A stretch of DNA of 64,000 bases from UBA1413 sp964461455 (GTDB lineage: Bacteria; Bacteroidota; Bacteroidia; Bacteroidales; Prolixibacteraceae), in the NCBI GenBank assembly GCA_964461455.1, contig CAYWUJ010000008.1, positions 17,383 to 81,382 of the forward strand. The letters run 5' to 3'. The position numbers and the translations under genes were made by a program. Under the pieces are notes generated by a model that saw only the letters and a list, made by a program, of their open reading frames with translations, was not told the origin of the DNA and ran no database searches. Positions 42,263 to 51,979 of this stretch are shown here, one piece after another. Numbering within the stretch: the first letter of the stretch is position 1; every line of letters begins with the position of its first letter.

Positions 42263-42445
42263 GCCCTTATCCTCCCTGTTCCCGGGAATATTGTGCGGTT
42301 TTCATGCCGCGATTTTCAACACAGACCTTCCAAAAAAACCATATTCTGACCAGATGAAGTGTGATATTCTTACCATGGTAATGTAATTAATGCTAATTTT
42401 AAGGGCGGAGAAATTTTCGTTAAGTAATACTATAAAACATTGATT

Positions 42446-44299
42446 ATGAAGAGAATTCTACATCTTTTACAAATTTCCCTGGTGGCTGTGTGCCTGGTTT
42501 TCACCGTTCAGCGTGGAAATGCACAGCCCCTGATGGTGGAAAATTTTGATTATGCAGCCGGTGCCCTGCTGACGGCATCGGGGTGGACCGCCCACAGCGG
42601 TGCCGGAACCCAGGCTATCGATGTGGCTGTTCCGGGACTGACCTTTGCCGGATATCCCCTTTCCAATATCGGGGGGGCTGCACAAATGGATAACAACGGG
42701 GAGGATGTACACCGGAGATTCACGGTTCAAACTGCCGGAAAGGTCTATGCCGCCTTTATGATTCAGGTGAACGGCTCTGTTGACGGGTATTTCCTCCATT
42801 TTGGCGGAGATCCTGTGGGCTCTGCTTTTAGACCCAAAATATTCCTGGTGGGAACTGCCGATCCCTTTAATTTCGGACTCTCAGTCGGGTCAAATACTGC
42901 GACTCCGGTAACCGGGGGAGCTTTCGCTTTCGGGAAGACTTACCTTATGGTCATGAAATACGAAATTGTCGATGGGGAAAAGAACGATGTGGTCAGTTTG
43001 TATATCATGGATGCTGCCATACCTGCTACCGAACCGGCCACCCCCACGATCGGACCGCTTACCGATTCGGGTCAGTCTGACATCAATCCCGGGAGCCTTG
43101 CCTTACGTCAGTTTAATGCTGGCCAGAATGTTCTTGTCGATGGCATCAGGGTGGCTACTTCCTGGGAAGATGCCGTTACTGCTGCCCTGGGCGGCGACAC
43201 CTTTGCCCCTGTCTTTGCCGTTGGTTTCCCGGCCCTCAGTGCGATCAATGCCACAGGGGCTACCCTGGAGGTTAGTCTTGATGAACCCGGAAAGGCCTTC
43301 TACATGGTGGTTGCCAACGATGCAGCCGCCCCCACCGCCGACCAGGTCATCGCCGGTGCGGCATATGGCGCTGTGACTCCCGTTGCTGCGGGCTCCATGA
43401 ATGTGGCTGCTGCCGGAACCCCCTCTACCGTGGCACTGACAGGCCTGACCACCAAAACCGATTACGACATTTATGTGGTCGCCCAGGATGATGAGGCTAC
43501 CCCCAATAAACAGGCCGAGCCTGTCAAACTGGAGCTTTACACCGAAACACAGCCCGACATCCTCTATTCTGCAGATTTTGAAACCTCGCTGGAACCCTTC
43601 ACCCAGGTGAGCATCACCGGTGAACAGGAATGGAAAAAGGCTACCTACAACAACAACAGCTATGCTTACATGAATGGTTATGTCAGCGGCAACAAGGAAA
43701 ACGAAGACTGGCTCATCACCCCGGCTCTTAACCTCGACACCGCCGAAAACATCATGGTCAGTTTCAGAACGGCTAAGAATTACACGGGTCCTGACATGAA
43801 GGTGATGATTTCCTCCAACTTTGCGGGAACCTATACCGCGGCAGGTATTGCTGCAGCCACCTGGACCGATATCACCTCACAGTTTGAGTTGTCAACGGGA
43901 GGGTACAACTGGAATGCATCGGGAGAGTATGCCCTCTCCTCCTATTCCGGCAAGGTGTATATCGCTTTTGTGTATACTTCGACCACCGAAGGGGCTGCCG
44001 GGTGGGAGGTCGATGACTTCCTGGTGACCGGATATGTGAAGAGTACGGGCGTGGAACAGCCTGCCACCTCAGAATTTCGTCTTTATCCTGTTCCGGCGCG
44101 CTCCGAGCTTTTCATCGACCATGCCGCCAGGGTGGAACGTGCCGATCTCTATGACCTCTCGGGCCGCCTTCACCTCTCAGTGGCCAACACCGGAACCACG
44201 AGGATGCGTCTGAACGTGGGGCACCTCACCCCGGGCATCTACCTGGTCAGGTTCTCCACACCGGAAGGACCCGTGGTCAGCAAATTCGTCAAGGAGTAA
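42446..44299 (+). CDS. T9SS-exported choice-of-anchor J protein
   Basis: The protein has 617 residues from ATG 42446. A signal peptide ends near GNAQ. The first part (about 25-270) is beta-sandwich-like. A fibronectin-like linker spans about 270-375 (TLEVSLDEPGKAFYMV, LTGLTTKTDYDIYVVAQDDE). A choice-of-anchor J domain spans about 378-535 (ADFETSLEPF, NEDWLITPALNLDTA, IAFVYTS, WEVDDFLVTG). The C-terminus is a type A T9SS sorting domain (RLYPVPARSELFID, ADLYDLSGRL, LTPGIYLVRFSTPEGPVVSK). It is thus secreted or surface-attached. The anchor-J domain is shared with the two DUF5689 proteins further on. It has no catalytic motif. Confidence 0.88.
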   Translation: MKRILHLLQISLVAVCLVFTVQRGNAQPLMVENFDYAAGALLTASGWTAHSGAGTQAIDVAVPGLTFAGYPLSNIGGAAQMDNNGEDVHRRFTVQTAGKVYAAFMIQVNGSVDGYFLHFGGDPVGSAFRPKIFLVGTADPFNFGLSVGSNTATPVTGGAFAFGKTYLMVMKYEIVDGEKNDVVSLYIMDAAIPATEPATPTIGPLTDSGQSDINPGSLALRQFNAGQNVLVDGIRVATSWEDAVTAALGGDTFAPVFAVGFPALSAINATGATLEVSLDEPGKAFYMVVANDAAAPTADQVIAGAAYGAVTPVAAGSMNVAAAGTPSTVALTGLTTKTDYDIYVVAQDDEATPNKQAEPVKLELYTETQPDILYSADFETSLEPFTQVSITGEQEWKKATYNNNSYAYMNGYVSGNKENEDWLITPALNLDTAENIMVSFRTAKNYTGPDMKVMISSNFAGTYTAAGIAAATWTDITSQFELSTGGYNWNASGEYALSSYSGKVYIAFVYTSTTEGAAGWEVDDFLVTGYVKSTGVEQPATSEFRLYPVPARSELFIDHAARVERADLYDLSGRLHLSVANTGTTRMRLNVGHLTPGIYLVRFSTPEGPVVSKFVKE

Positions 44300-44354
44300 A
44301 CAGAAACAGCACCTGCCGCCATTCATAAGTGGCCGGTGGTAAATACTTATTTCA

Positions 44355-44395
44355 GCACAAAGGGGATGTTCCTGTCCCCTTTGTGCTTATTTTTG
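44355..44395 (+). terminator. Intrinsic terminator with overlapping -7 box
   Basis: GCACAAAGGGGA (44355-44366) and TCCCCTTTGTGC (44375-44386) form a perfect 12-bp stem with an 8-nt loop, followed by TTATTTTTG. The T tract is at the same time a match to the -7 consensus (TATTTTTG, 44388-44395), so termination of the upstream gene and initiation of the nuclease gene may share sequence. Confidence 0.85.
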
Positions 44396-44419
44396 TCCCT
44401 TCATTCATAGGCCCATACC

Positions 44420-45358
44420 TTGAACAAACGATTTCCCAGCGACCTTTCCCTCCGGAATGGAATTTTCCCGGAGCATTTTCTCCTTCTCCTGGTGATGGGG
44501 ATGGTGTTTGCCGTTTCTTCCTGCCGGAAGGATCCCCTGCCCCCATCTCCTGAAGACCCCGAAATTTTCGGGGCCTGCGTGACTCCCGGCAGTCCGGCTG
44601 GCCTTGATATCGTCACCTTTAACGCTGAGGGGTTTCCCAAAAATGGCTCGGTGAGCGTGATGGCTCTGGCCTCCTTCATCAAAGCCATGGACGCCGACGT
44701 GGTGGCTCTTCAGGAGGTGGCCTCAAAAGCCGATTTTGACAGGATGATCGCCCAGATGCCTGGGTGGAGCGGGGAATTCTATGAAATCGACAACGACCAG
44801 TGGAACCTGGCCTATGTTTTTAAAAATTCGGAAATCACCATCTCCCCCAATTCGTCGAAGCTTCTCTTCACCGGTGAATTCAGGGCCTTTCCGCGTCCTC
44901 CCTTTGAGATTTTTGTCAGGCACAAACCCACGAACCTCGAAATTTGCCTGATCAACCTCCACCTGAAATGCTGCGGTGGCGACGACAACGAAAAACGGCG
45001 GCAGGAAGCTTCCGTAATGCTGAAGGAGTATCTCGACCAATCGCGATTCGACGAAAATGTGGTGGTCCTGGGCGATTTCAACGATGAAATTGCCTCTGAC
45101 AGCCCCAGCCAGAACCCCTTCCTTAATTTCATCACCGATGTGGCAGGATACCACTTCGCCGACATGGAGATTGCCAGGGGAAGTGCCCTGTGGTGGTCCT
45201 ATCCTTCCTATCCCAGCCATATCGACCACATTCTGGTGTCTGATGAGCTGGTTCCCGTGATCGACACGACCTATGTGGTCAAGGTCAGTCCCTGTTATCC
45301 TGATTACAATAATAACCTTTCCGACCACCGGCCGGTATTTCTGCGGATCAAAAAATGA
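44420..45358 (+). CDS. Endonuclease/exonuclease/phosphatase-family lipoprotein
   Basis: The protein has 312 residues, initiated at TTG 44420. The first ATG downstream (44495) would remove most of the signal peptide, so TTG is preferred. The lipobox segment is MVFAVSSCRKD. EEP (DNase I-like) motifs: VTFNAEGF (about 55-62), VVALQEVASKAD (catalytic Glu, about 93-104), VVVLGDFNDE (about 213-222), SHIDHILVSDE and NNLSDHRPVFLRI (catalytic His near the end). Such enzymes cleave phosphodiester bonds in DNA, RNA, inositol phosphates or lipids. The neighbourhood of other secreted nucleases and a TonB receptor favours nucleic acid. Confidence 0.85.
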   Translation: MNKRFPSDLSLRNGIFPEHFLLLLVMGMVFAVSSCRKDPLPPSPEDPEIFGACVTPGSPAGLDIVTFNAEGFPKNGSVSVMALASFIKAMDADVVALQEVASKADFDRMIAQMPGWSGEFYEIDNDQWNLAYVFKNSEITISPNSSKLLFTGEFRAFPRPPFEIFVRHKPTNLEICLINLHLKCCGGDDNEKRRQEASVMLKEYLDQSRFDENVVVLGDFNDEIASDSPSQNPFLNFITDVAGYHFADMEIARGSALWWSYPSYPSHIDHILVSDELVPVIDTTYVVKVSPCYPDYNNNLSDHRPVFLRIKK

Positions 45359-45394
45359 AAGTCCGCTGCGCAGGCGGAAACAGTCCGGGGAGTG

Positions 45395-46429
45395 CTATTT
45401 TTTCACGATCACGATATAGACCGGGAAGTGGTCGCTGTAGCCTCCCTGCCAAACGGTTCCCGCGAATGATCTCAGGGGGTAGCCTTTATACTGTCCGTCC
45501 TTCTGCATCAGGAAAGAGCTGTTGAATACCCGGGCCTTCAGAAATTTCCAGGATGAGGGGTCTTTACCTGTCAGGGCCGGGGAAATAACGATCTGGTCGA
45601 AAAGGTTAAGACCGTCGCGGTAGTTGAGTGAACCGATTCCTTTTTTGTAGAGAGGGTACATGGTGTTATAGAGCTCACCCTCTCTCATTTTTTTAACCGA
45701 TGGGGCGGCTTTGAGGATTTTGCGGAGGCTTTCATCGGAGGGGTCGTCATTGAGGTCGCCCATGATCACGATTTTAGCCCCGCCGTTGGCGGTCAGGAGG
45801 CTGTCGGTGATATGGCGCGCCAGGGCAGCCGCGGCATTGCGCCGTGGCCGGGTGGTGAGTTCCCCGCCACTGCGCGAGGGCCAGTGACCCACAATGAAAT
45901 GCATGGGTTCCCCGTCGTACTCCCCGGAAACCAGAAGCTGGTCACGGGTGTAGATCCTCTCGCCTTCGTCATTGTAAAGGGGCAGATCATAACTGGCGGC
46001 GGCTGTGACCCTGAAAAACCGGGGCCGGTACAGCAGACCCACATCGACACCCCTCAAATCGGGGGAATCGAAATGAATGATCTGGTAATTGGAGGCTTTC
46101 AGGAGGGGATGGGCTACCAAATCCTCCAGCACCGACCGGTTCTCAATCTCCGATACTCCCAGTACCGCCGGTCCGCCGCTCCAGCCTTCATCCTCGCCGA
46201 TCCGCGAAATGGCATAGGCCATATGGTCCAGCTTTTCCAAATACCGGCTGCCGGTCCACTTGTTGGGACCTTCCGGGGTGAACTCCTCATCCCTGACATC
46301 GGGTGTGTTGATGGTGTCGAAAAGATTCTCCAGGTTGTAAAAGGCGATCAACCCGGCCTTTACCGGCGCCTGACCGGCGGCTCCCCACGCCATCCACAAA
46401 AACAATATCAGAAAGGCTATCCTGCGCAT
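45395..46429 (-). CDS. Secreted endonuclease/exonuclease/phosphatase-family protein
   Basis: The protein has 344 residues from ATG 46429 (MRRIAFLILFLWMAWGAAGQ, a signal peptide without lipobox). EEP motifs: IAFYNLENLFDT (about 28-39), VLGVSEIENRSVLEDL (catalytic Glu), VDVGLLYRPRFF, HFIVGHWPSRSGGE, KIVIMGDLNDDPSDES and GYSDHFPVYIVI. The NLENLFDT and HWPSRSGG forms are typical of the Bacteroidota extracellular nuclease subgroup. It is divergent from the TonB receptor, with the 97-bp spacer containing the palindrome CTCAATTGAG (46476-46485). The extension to 46489 is rejected because it precedes the signal peptide. Confidence 0.87.
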   Translation of the reverse strand: MRRIAFLILFLWMAWGAAGQAPVKAGLIAFYNLENLFDTINTPDVRDEEFTPEGPNKWTGSRYLEKLDHMAYAISRIGEDEGWSGGPAVLGVSEIENRSVLEDLVAHPLLKASNYQIIHFDSPDLRGVDVGLLYRPRFFRVTAAASYDLPLYNDEGERIYTRDQLLVSGEYDGEPMHFIVGHWPSRSGGELTTRPRRNAAAALARHITDSLLTANGGAKIVIMGDLNDDPSDESLRKILKAAPSVKKMREGELYNTMYPLYKKGIGSLNYRDGLNLFDQIVISPALTGKDPSSWKFLKARVFNSSFLMQKDGQYKGYPLRSFAGTVWQGGYSDHFPVYIVIVKK

Positions 46430-46526
46430 ATCCGTTTTTTTTAGGATTGTAAAATTAGTACTTTTCAAATCATTTCTCAATTGAGTCAAAAACCCTATCT
46501 TTCGAAACTATCTTGAACTGTGAGAA

Positions 46527-49244
46527 ATGAAATATCAAAAAGTAGTTAACGTCCTGTTATTGTTGCTTATAAGCACAGGATTCATTTATGCGCAACAGGG
46601 AAATGTGAGGGGGACAATTGTGGACAGGAACAATGGTTCACCATTGGAGAGCGCTGTGATCTCCTCATCTTCGGGGAGAGAACTGGCCCGTTCAGATGCC
46701 GGCGGCACGTTTAACGTGGTCCTGGACCCGGGACGGCAGATGCTGTTCATTAACTTTCCCGAGTTCGAACAGTCGATCATCAGCGTGCTGGTCATGGCCG
46801 GGGAGACCACCGATGCCGGAAGGATTGAGATGAGCATGGCTACCGACTTCATGGCCGACCAGGGAACCGTCAACATCTCCGAAGGGATTTCCGACGATGG
46901 TTTTGAAAACCAGTCGATACAGGGGGTACTCAGCTCTTCGGCCGACATCTTTCTGAGCACGGCCGCTTATACCTTCGGGTCGCTCATGTACCGGGTCAGA
47001 GGGTATGACAACAGCACCCAGAATGTGAGTCTCAACGGGTTTGTGGTCAATGATGTGGAATCGGGGTCGCCCTATTTCTCCAACTGGGGAGGCCTCAACG
47101 ATGTGATGCGCAGTTCCATGGTGACTTCCGGTCCCGAACCCATCGGTTTTCTTTTTGAACCCGTAGGCGGGGCCACCCGCATCAACACCCGGGCTTCCAA
47201 TTACCGGTCGGGCCTCAGAGCTGTTTATTCCCTTTCGAACCGGACCTATCGCAACAGGGCCATGGTCACCTATTCGACCGGATTGATGAATAACAACTGG
47301 GCGATTACGGGAAGCTTCTCGCGTCGCTGGAGCGAAAGAGGATACAAAGAGGGGACCTTTTACGATGCCAACTCTTTTTTCCTTTCTGTGGAGAAGAAAT
47401 TCAACAGCCGCCACAGCCTCAACCTTACAGCCCTCGATGCCATCTATAACCGGGGAGTTGCCGGAGGGTCGACCCAGGAGGTGTATGACCTGGCCAAAGA
47501 CAATTTTTACAATCCATACTGGGGCTACCAGAACGGTGAAGTGCGCAATTCACGCGTGAGGAGCAACAATAAACCGCTCATCACCCTGGCCCATTTCTGG
47601 AAACCCTCCGAAAAAGTGGATATCCAAACCACTACGGGTTACTGGTTCGGGAAAGGTGGCTATACCGCCCTGAACTGGTACGACGTGCTGGATCCCCGTC
47701 CCGATTATTACCGGAAACTCCCCACCTATTTCTCCAATGAAACCGACAAAAACCAGATCATCAGCGCCTGGAACAACGACCCGTCGGTCAGCCACGTCAA
47801 CTGGGACCATTTTTATTTTACCAACCGGAAAAATATCTATACGGTTCAGAACGAAGGGGGAATCGCCGGAAATTCCCTCTCCGGGAACCGCTCCAAGGTT
47901 ATCGTTGAAGACCGCCGGAATGACGTTTCGCAGTTTCAGTTCAACAGCAGGATCTCCTGGGATGCCTCTGAACAGTTCAACATCACCGGGGGAGTGCTGG
48001 CCGATATTTACAGAGGCCACAATTTTACGGTGATCGATGATCTTCTGGGCGGTGACTTCTGGCTCGATGTCGACCAGTTTGCCGAAAGGGATTTCCCCAA
48101 CAACCCCGACAGTTACCAGAGTGACCTTAACAACCCCGACAATGCCGTGGCCGAAGGCGATATCTTCGCCAATAACCACTATGCCTATCAGCGCGGAGGC
48201 ACCCTCTGGGGCACCGCACGTTACGACAACAAACGTTATTCGGTTTACCTGGGCGGAAATGGTCGTTATACCTCGATGTGGCGCGAAGGGCTGATGCGCA
48301 AGGGGCTCTTCCCCGACAACTCGCTGGGAGAATCGGAAAAACTCAATTATTTCACCTGGGGGGTGAAGGCCGGAGGGGATTACCGCATTTCGGGGCGTCA
48401 CCTGGTGGTGGCCAACGGCTTTCTGGCCACGCAGCCCCCGCTTTTCCGCAACTCTTTCCTCTCCCCGCGTACCCGGAATTCCGTGACCCCCAACCTCAGT
48501 GAGGAGACCATCCTCTCGGGTGACATCAGCTATATCCTCCGTTCCCCGGTCATCACCGGAAGGTTGACCGGATATTACACACGCTTCATGAACCAGAGCG
48601 AGGTAACCAGCTTTTACCACGATGAATACCGCACCCTGGTGAACTATGCCATGACCGGCATTGACAAGGAGAATTACGGCATTGAGGCAGGAGCCGAGGT
48701 GAACATCACCTCGGAGCTGGTGTTTAACGCCGTGGCTTCCCTGGGTCAGTTCCTGTGGGTCAACAATCCCGACATCACCATCACCCGCGACAACAACAGC
48801 ACGGTGCTCAGTACCGAAGAGGTGTGGATCCAGTATTTCAGACAGAGTGGTACACCCCAAACCGCCCTGGCCGCAGGCCTCGAATACAACTCCTCCCGGT
48901 TCTGGTGGGCAGGGATCACCGGCAGCTATTACGACGATATTTATCTCGACTTCAATCCGGTGAGCAGAACCCGCGACGAGGCAGGATATTATCCCTATTG
49001 GGAGGCACAGAAAAAAGCCGATCCCGGTTTTCTCCTCGACCTCTTCGTCGGAAAATCATGGAAAATAGACGACTTTTACCTCAACCTCAGTGCCAATCTG
49101 AGTAATCTTCTCAATAACCGGACCCTGATGACCGGCGGTTATGAGCAGTACCGCTTCGACCCCGACAAGCCGGAACTCTTCCAGCCGAAGGTATACTACA
49201 ACAATGGCTTCAACTACTTTATTAATCTCAGCATCAGATATTAA
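46527..49244 (+). CDS. TonB-dependent outer-membrane receptor
   Basis: The protein has 905 residues. A signal peptide ends at IYAQ, then comes a carboxypeptidase-regulatory-like domain (GNVRGTIVDRNNGSPLESAV, about 24-100), a plug domain (about 120-230: LMYRVRGYDNSTQNVSLNGF), then a 22-strand barrel with strands such as WAITGSFSRRWSERGY, ending in the aromatic NGFNYFINLSIRY. There is no SusD partner beside it. Instead two DUF5689 lipoproteins follow directly (first gap 4 bp). The receptor would import a ligand too big for porins, and the flanking nucleases suggest nucleic-acid fragments. Confidence 0.92.
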   Translation: MKYQKVVNVLLLLLISTGFIYAQQGNVRGTIVDRNNGSPLESAVISSSSGRELARSDAGGTFNVVLDPGRQMLFINFPEFEQSIISVLVMAGETTDAGRIEMSMATDFMADQGTVNISEGISDDGFENQSIQGVLSSSADIFLSTAAYTFGSLMYRVRGYDNSTQNVSLNGFVVNDVESGSPYFSNWGGLNDVMRSSMVTSGPEPIGFLFEPVGGATRINTRASNYRSGLRAVYSLSNRTYRNRAMVTYSTGLMNNNWAITGSFSRRWSERGYKEGTFYDANSFFLSVEKKFNSRHSLNLTALDAIYNRGVAGGSTQEVYDLAKDNFYNPYWGYQNGEVRNSRVRSNNKPLITLAHFWKPSEKVDIQTTTGYWFGKGGYTALNWYDVLDPRPDYYRKLPTYFSNETDKNQIISAWNNDPSVSHVNWDHFYFTNRKNIYTVQNEGGIAGNSLSGNRSKVIVEDRRNDVSQFQFNSRISWDASEQFNITGGVLADIYRGHNFTVIDDLLGGDFWLDVDQFAERDFPNNPDSYQSDLNNPDNAVAEGDIFANNHYAYQRGGTLWGTARYDNKRYSVYLGGNGRYTSMWREGLMRKGLFPDNSLGESEKLNYFTWGVKAGGDYRISGRHLVVANGFLATQPPLFRNSFLSPRTRNSVTPNLSEETILSGDISYILRSPVITGRLTGYYTRFMNQSEVTSFYHDEYRTLVNYAMTGIDKENYGIEAGAEVNITSELVFNAVASLGQFLWVNNPDITITRDNNSTVLSTEEVWIQYFRQSGTPQTALAAGLEYNSSRFWWAGITGSYYDDIYLDFNPVSRTRDEAGYYPYWEAQKKADPGFLLDLFVGKSWKIDDFYLNLSANLSNLLNNRTLMTGGYEQYRFDPDKPELFQPKVYYNNGFNYFINLSIRY

Positions 49245-49248
49245 CACG

Positions 49249-50631
49249 ATGGTGACCAACATGATTACGAAGATGAGACGCATAATATCCCTTTCTGCCA
49301 TTACCGGAATGCTGTTGCTGGTTTCCGGTTGTGCCGACAATAACGAAACGCCACCCCCCGAAGTTCCTTTTGTGACGGGGGAAGTGGTCACCGTAGACCA
49401 GGTCAAATCACTCTATGCCGAAGAGCTGGCCAAGCCCTGGCAGCAGCGTTTACCGGTAGAGATCACCCGCGCGTGGACCCTCAGGGGCGTGATCACCGCC
49501 AGCGATAAGAAAGACGGCAATCTTTACAAGGAGGCTTTTATCCAGGATGCGACTACCGGCCTGCGCATGGTTTTCGATGCCACCAGCGGACTCTATATCG
49601 GCGATTCGGTGCTGGTGAATGTCAAAGGCCTCTGGCTCGGGGACTATGGAAATTTCATACAGATGGGCAGCGAGCCCTACACCGATGACAGCGGAAACCT
49701 GCGGGTGGCGGGCTTCAACATGGACAAGCATATCAGCAAGATCTCGGCGGGAAATGCCACCCTGCCGGTGACGGCCACCATTCCGCAGGTGAAATCGGCG
49801 GCCTGGCTGGGACGGCTGGTAAAGCTCGAGAATGTCCAGTTCGACGATGACCAGATGGGCAGAACCTGGGCCGATGCTCAGGCCGACCCTCCCGCGGCCG
49901 CCAACCGCGACCTGGTCGACTGCTCAAAAAAGAGTATCATCGTCCGCACCAGCGGATATGCCTCGTTTGCCGGTGAGACCCTTCCCGCCGGAAACGGCAC
50001 CATCACCGGCATCGTCACCGTTTTCAACGGCGATTACCAGCTGCTGGTCAGGGACTATTCCGAAGTGGTGATGGAGGGCAACCGCTGCGGCTATGTGCCC
50101 CAGCCCCAGGGAAATCCCGTGGAGTCGCTGAGTCAGGATTTCAATACCTTTAAGGACAATGCCACCATTTACATCGCCGGTTGGCAGAATCTGGCTTCCT
50201 CCGGGGGAAGGCTCTGGCTGGCCAAGCTCTTCAGCGGCAATGCCTATGCCCAGGCGACCGGGTATAACTCACAGCTCGCCAGCATGGTGACCTGGCTGGT
50301 GACCAACCCCGTCATCCTCACCTCCCAGAAAGTCCTTTCCTTTGAGACCGCCAAGGCTTACTGGAACCATACCGGCGACCACCAGCCCCTGGAAGTGCTC
50401 TTCTCCACCGACTTTAACGGGAACAACCTCACCACGGCCACCTGGACCCCCCTTACCGGAGGCCGTCTGGCTCAGAATTCAGATCCCGACCATACCTTCA
50501 TCCCTTCGGGTGATATCCTCCTGCCGGTGATGCCGGGAAAAACGGGAACCGTAGCCTTCCGTTACACCGGAAGCGACAGCGAAAGCACCACCTCCCGGAT
50601 CGATAATATTGTCATTAAACCTGCAAATTAA
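49249..50631 (+). CDS. DUF5689/choice-of-anchor J lipoprotein (first of two)
   Basis: The protein has about 460 residues from ATG 49249. ATGs at 49261 and 49273 are also possible. The lipobox is LLVSGCADN. A DUF5689 domain (about 40-280) includes WTLRGVITASDKKDGNLYKE, FIQDATTGLRMVFDATSGLY and GNGTITGIVTVFNGDYQLLV, which look like two OB-fold-like segments. A C-terminal choice-of-anchor J-like domain (about 320-460) follows. It is paralogous to the next gene, with which it shares GNGTITGIV/GNGTIRGVV and the run before NRCG/DRCG. It sits 4 bp after the TonB receptor, so it is likely a surface ligand-binding partner, replacing SusD. Confidence 0.85.
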   Translation: MVTNMITKMRRIISLSAITGMLLLVSGCADNNETPPPEVPFVTGEVVTVDQVKSLYAEELAKPWQQRLPVEITRAWTLRGVITASDKKDGNLYKEAFIQDATTGLRMVFDATSGLYIGDSVLVNVKGLWLGDYGNFIQMGSEPYTDDSGNLRVAGFNMDKHISKISAGNATLPVTATIPQVKSAAWLGRLVKLENVQFDDDQMGRTWADAQADPPAAANRDLVDCSKKSIIVRTSGYASFAGETLPAGNGTITGIVTVFNGDYQLLVRDYSEVVMEGNRCGYVPQPQGNPVESLSQDFNTFKDNATIYIAGWQNLASSGGRLWLAKLFSGNAYAQATGYNSQLASMVTWLVTNPVILTSQKVLSFETAKAYWNHTGDHQPLEVLFSTDFNGNNLTTATWTPLTGGRLAQNSDPDHTFIPSGDILLPVMPGKTGTVAFRYTGSDSESTTSRIDNIVIKPAN

Positions 50632-50637
50632 CCGGCT

Positions 50638-51876
50638 ATGAACCTGAAAATCAAGATATCCCTGACCTCCCTTCTGTTTCTCATCCTCTTTATCTCCTGT
50701 AACAAGGAGCCGGTACCTCCCCCGGAACCCGTCATCGCAAAAATAACGGTGGCCCAGCTGCGTGAGATGCACGAAGCGGGGGTTCTCTCGGTCGATACCA
50801 ACGTCATGGTCAGCGGGATCATCACCCTGACCCCCGAACTGGGGAATCTCCCTGAATTTGTCGCCTATTTGCAGGATTCCACCGCCGGTATCTGTCTTAC
50901 CGTGACCGGCGACAACACCTTTGCCCTCAACTCGCGGGTCAATGTGTTGTGCCGGGGGGCTTCCTTTACCGAGTACAACGGACTGCTTCAGTTCGGCGAC
51001 ATCTCCATTTCGGAGCAGGTCAAACTGGTCGAGCTCACCACGGAGCCTCCGGCACCGCTAAAGACCACCATCGCCGACCTGCTCGCCGGAAAACACCAGG
51101 CCGAATACGTCATGATTGAAAATGTGCAGTTCCGTGATCCGGGATCTTTTTCCGGAACCAAAATCCTGACCGACTGTGACGATGAACTCGATGTCTATAC
51201 CCGTTCCGGCGCCACCTTTTCGGGCGAAAAACTCCCCACTGGCAACGGAACCATCCGTGGCGTGGTGTCGCACTTCAACAAGGCGCAGCTCCTGCTCAGA
51301 GATTCTGAGGAACTGGAGATGACCGGTGACCGCTGCGGAGTGGCGGGCGTCGTTTACCTGCAGGAGGATTTCGCCACCCTGGCCAAATATGGCGACGTTT
51401 CCACGTTACCGGGGTGGAAAACATATGCCGAAGCCGGGGGAAAGAGCTGGTATGGTAATGAGGTCAGCAGCCGGAAATGGGTGCAGGCCACGGCCTACAA
51501 CTCGGCACAGGCGGAAGTGGTCACCTGGATGATCGCTCCTGTGGTTGACCTTACCCTCTCCGTCAAACCCTACCTGAATTTTGACAGCGCCAACGGATAT
51601 GACAACGGCGCCACCATGGAACTGCGTGCCTCCACGGACTACGCCGGATCTGCCACTCCCTGGACCGCCACCTGGACCACACTCTCCTTTACCCGTCCGG
51701 CGTCCAATCCCTCAGGATACAGCCAATTCGCCTCTTCGGGTGATGTCGACCTCTCTCCCTACAAGGGAAAACAACTCCATATCGCCTGGGTATACCGGGG
51801 TTCCGACCTCTCGGGCTCTTCCTCCGATAAAACCACCACATGGGAAGTCGATAATGTCCTGGTCGGCGAAAAGTAG
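50638..51876 (+). CDS. DUF5689/choice-of-anchor J lipoprotein (second of two)
   Basis: The protein has 412 residues. Lipobox LILFISCNKE. It has the same two-part layout as the preceding protein: DUF5689 (VMVSGIITLTPELGNLPEFV, AYLQDSTAGICLTVTGDN, GNGTIRGVVSHFNKAQLLLR) then a choice-of-anchor J domain (LQEDFATLAKYGDVSTLPGW, VVTWMIAPVVDLT, WEVDNVLVG). It starts 6 bp after the first paralogue. The two have diverged substantially, so they may bind different ligands or different parts of one ligand. The N-run gap follows 103 bp downstream. Confidence 0.87.
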   Translation: MNLKIKISLTSLLFLILFISCNKEPVPPPEPVIAKITVAQLREMHEAGVLSVDTNVMVSGIITLTPELGNLPEFVAYLQDSTAGICLTVTGDNTFALNSRVNVLCRGASFTEYNGLLQFGDISISEQVKLVELTTEPPAPLKTTIADLLAGKHQAEYVMIENVQFRDPGSFSGTKILTDCDDELDVYTRSGATFSGEKLPTGNGTIRGVVSHFNKAQLLLRDSEELEMTGDRCGVAGVVYLQEDFATLAKYGDVSTLPGWKTYAEAGGKSWYGNEVSSRKWVQATAYNSAQAEVVTWMIAPVVDLTLSVKPYLNFDSANGYDNGATMELRASTDYAGSATPWTATWTTLSFTRPASNPSGYSQFASSGDVDLSPYKGKQLHIAWVYRGSDLSGSSSDKTTTWEVDNVLVGEK

Positions 51877-51924
51877 ATCTGTGGAAAATGGGGGATCTGC
51901 CACATAGAGGACCGCAACAACCGG

Positions 51925-51979
51925 CCCCGGAGCTGAAGCCCTGGCCCGTTCCGGTTCTTCACCCCGGGAATAAAGATTC
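51925..51979 (+). repeat. 55-bp sequence at the left edge of the assembly gap
   Basis: This 55-bp stretch is identical to 52080-52134 on the other side of the N run. It is the visible end of the left contig. Confidence 0.95.

Noticed and set aside
42161..42349. Short open frame overlapping the tRNA and its terminator
   Set aside because: The tRNA cloverleaf and terminator account for the sequence, and the frame would start inside the acceptor stem.
42370..42381. TTACCATGGTAA, a perfect 12-bp palindrome upstream of the T9SS anchor-J gene
   Set aside because: It could be an operator, but a single short palindrome in an AT-rich upstream region is expected by chance often enough that I do not claim it.
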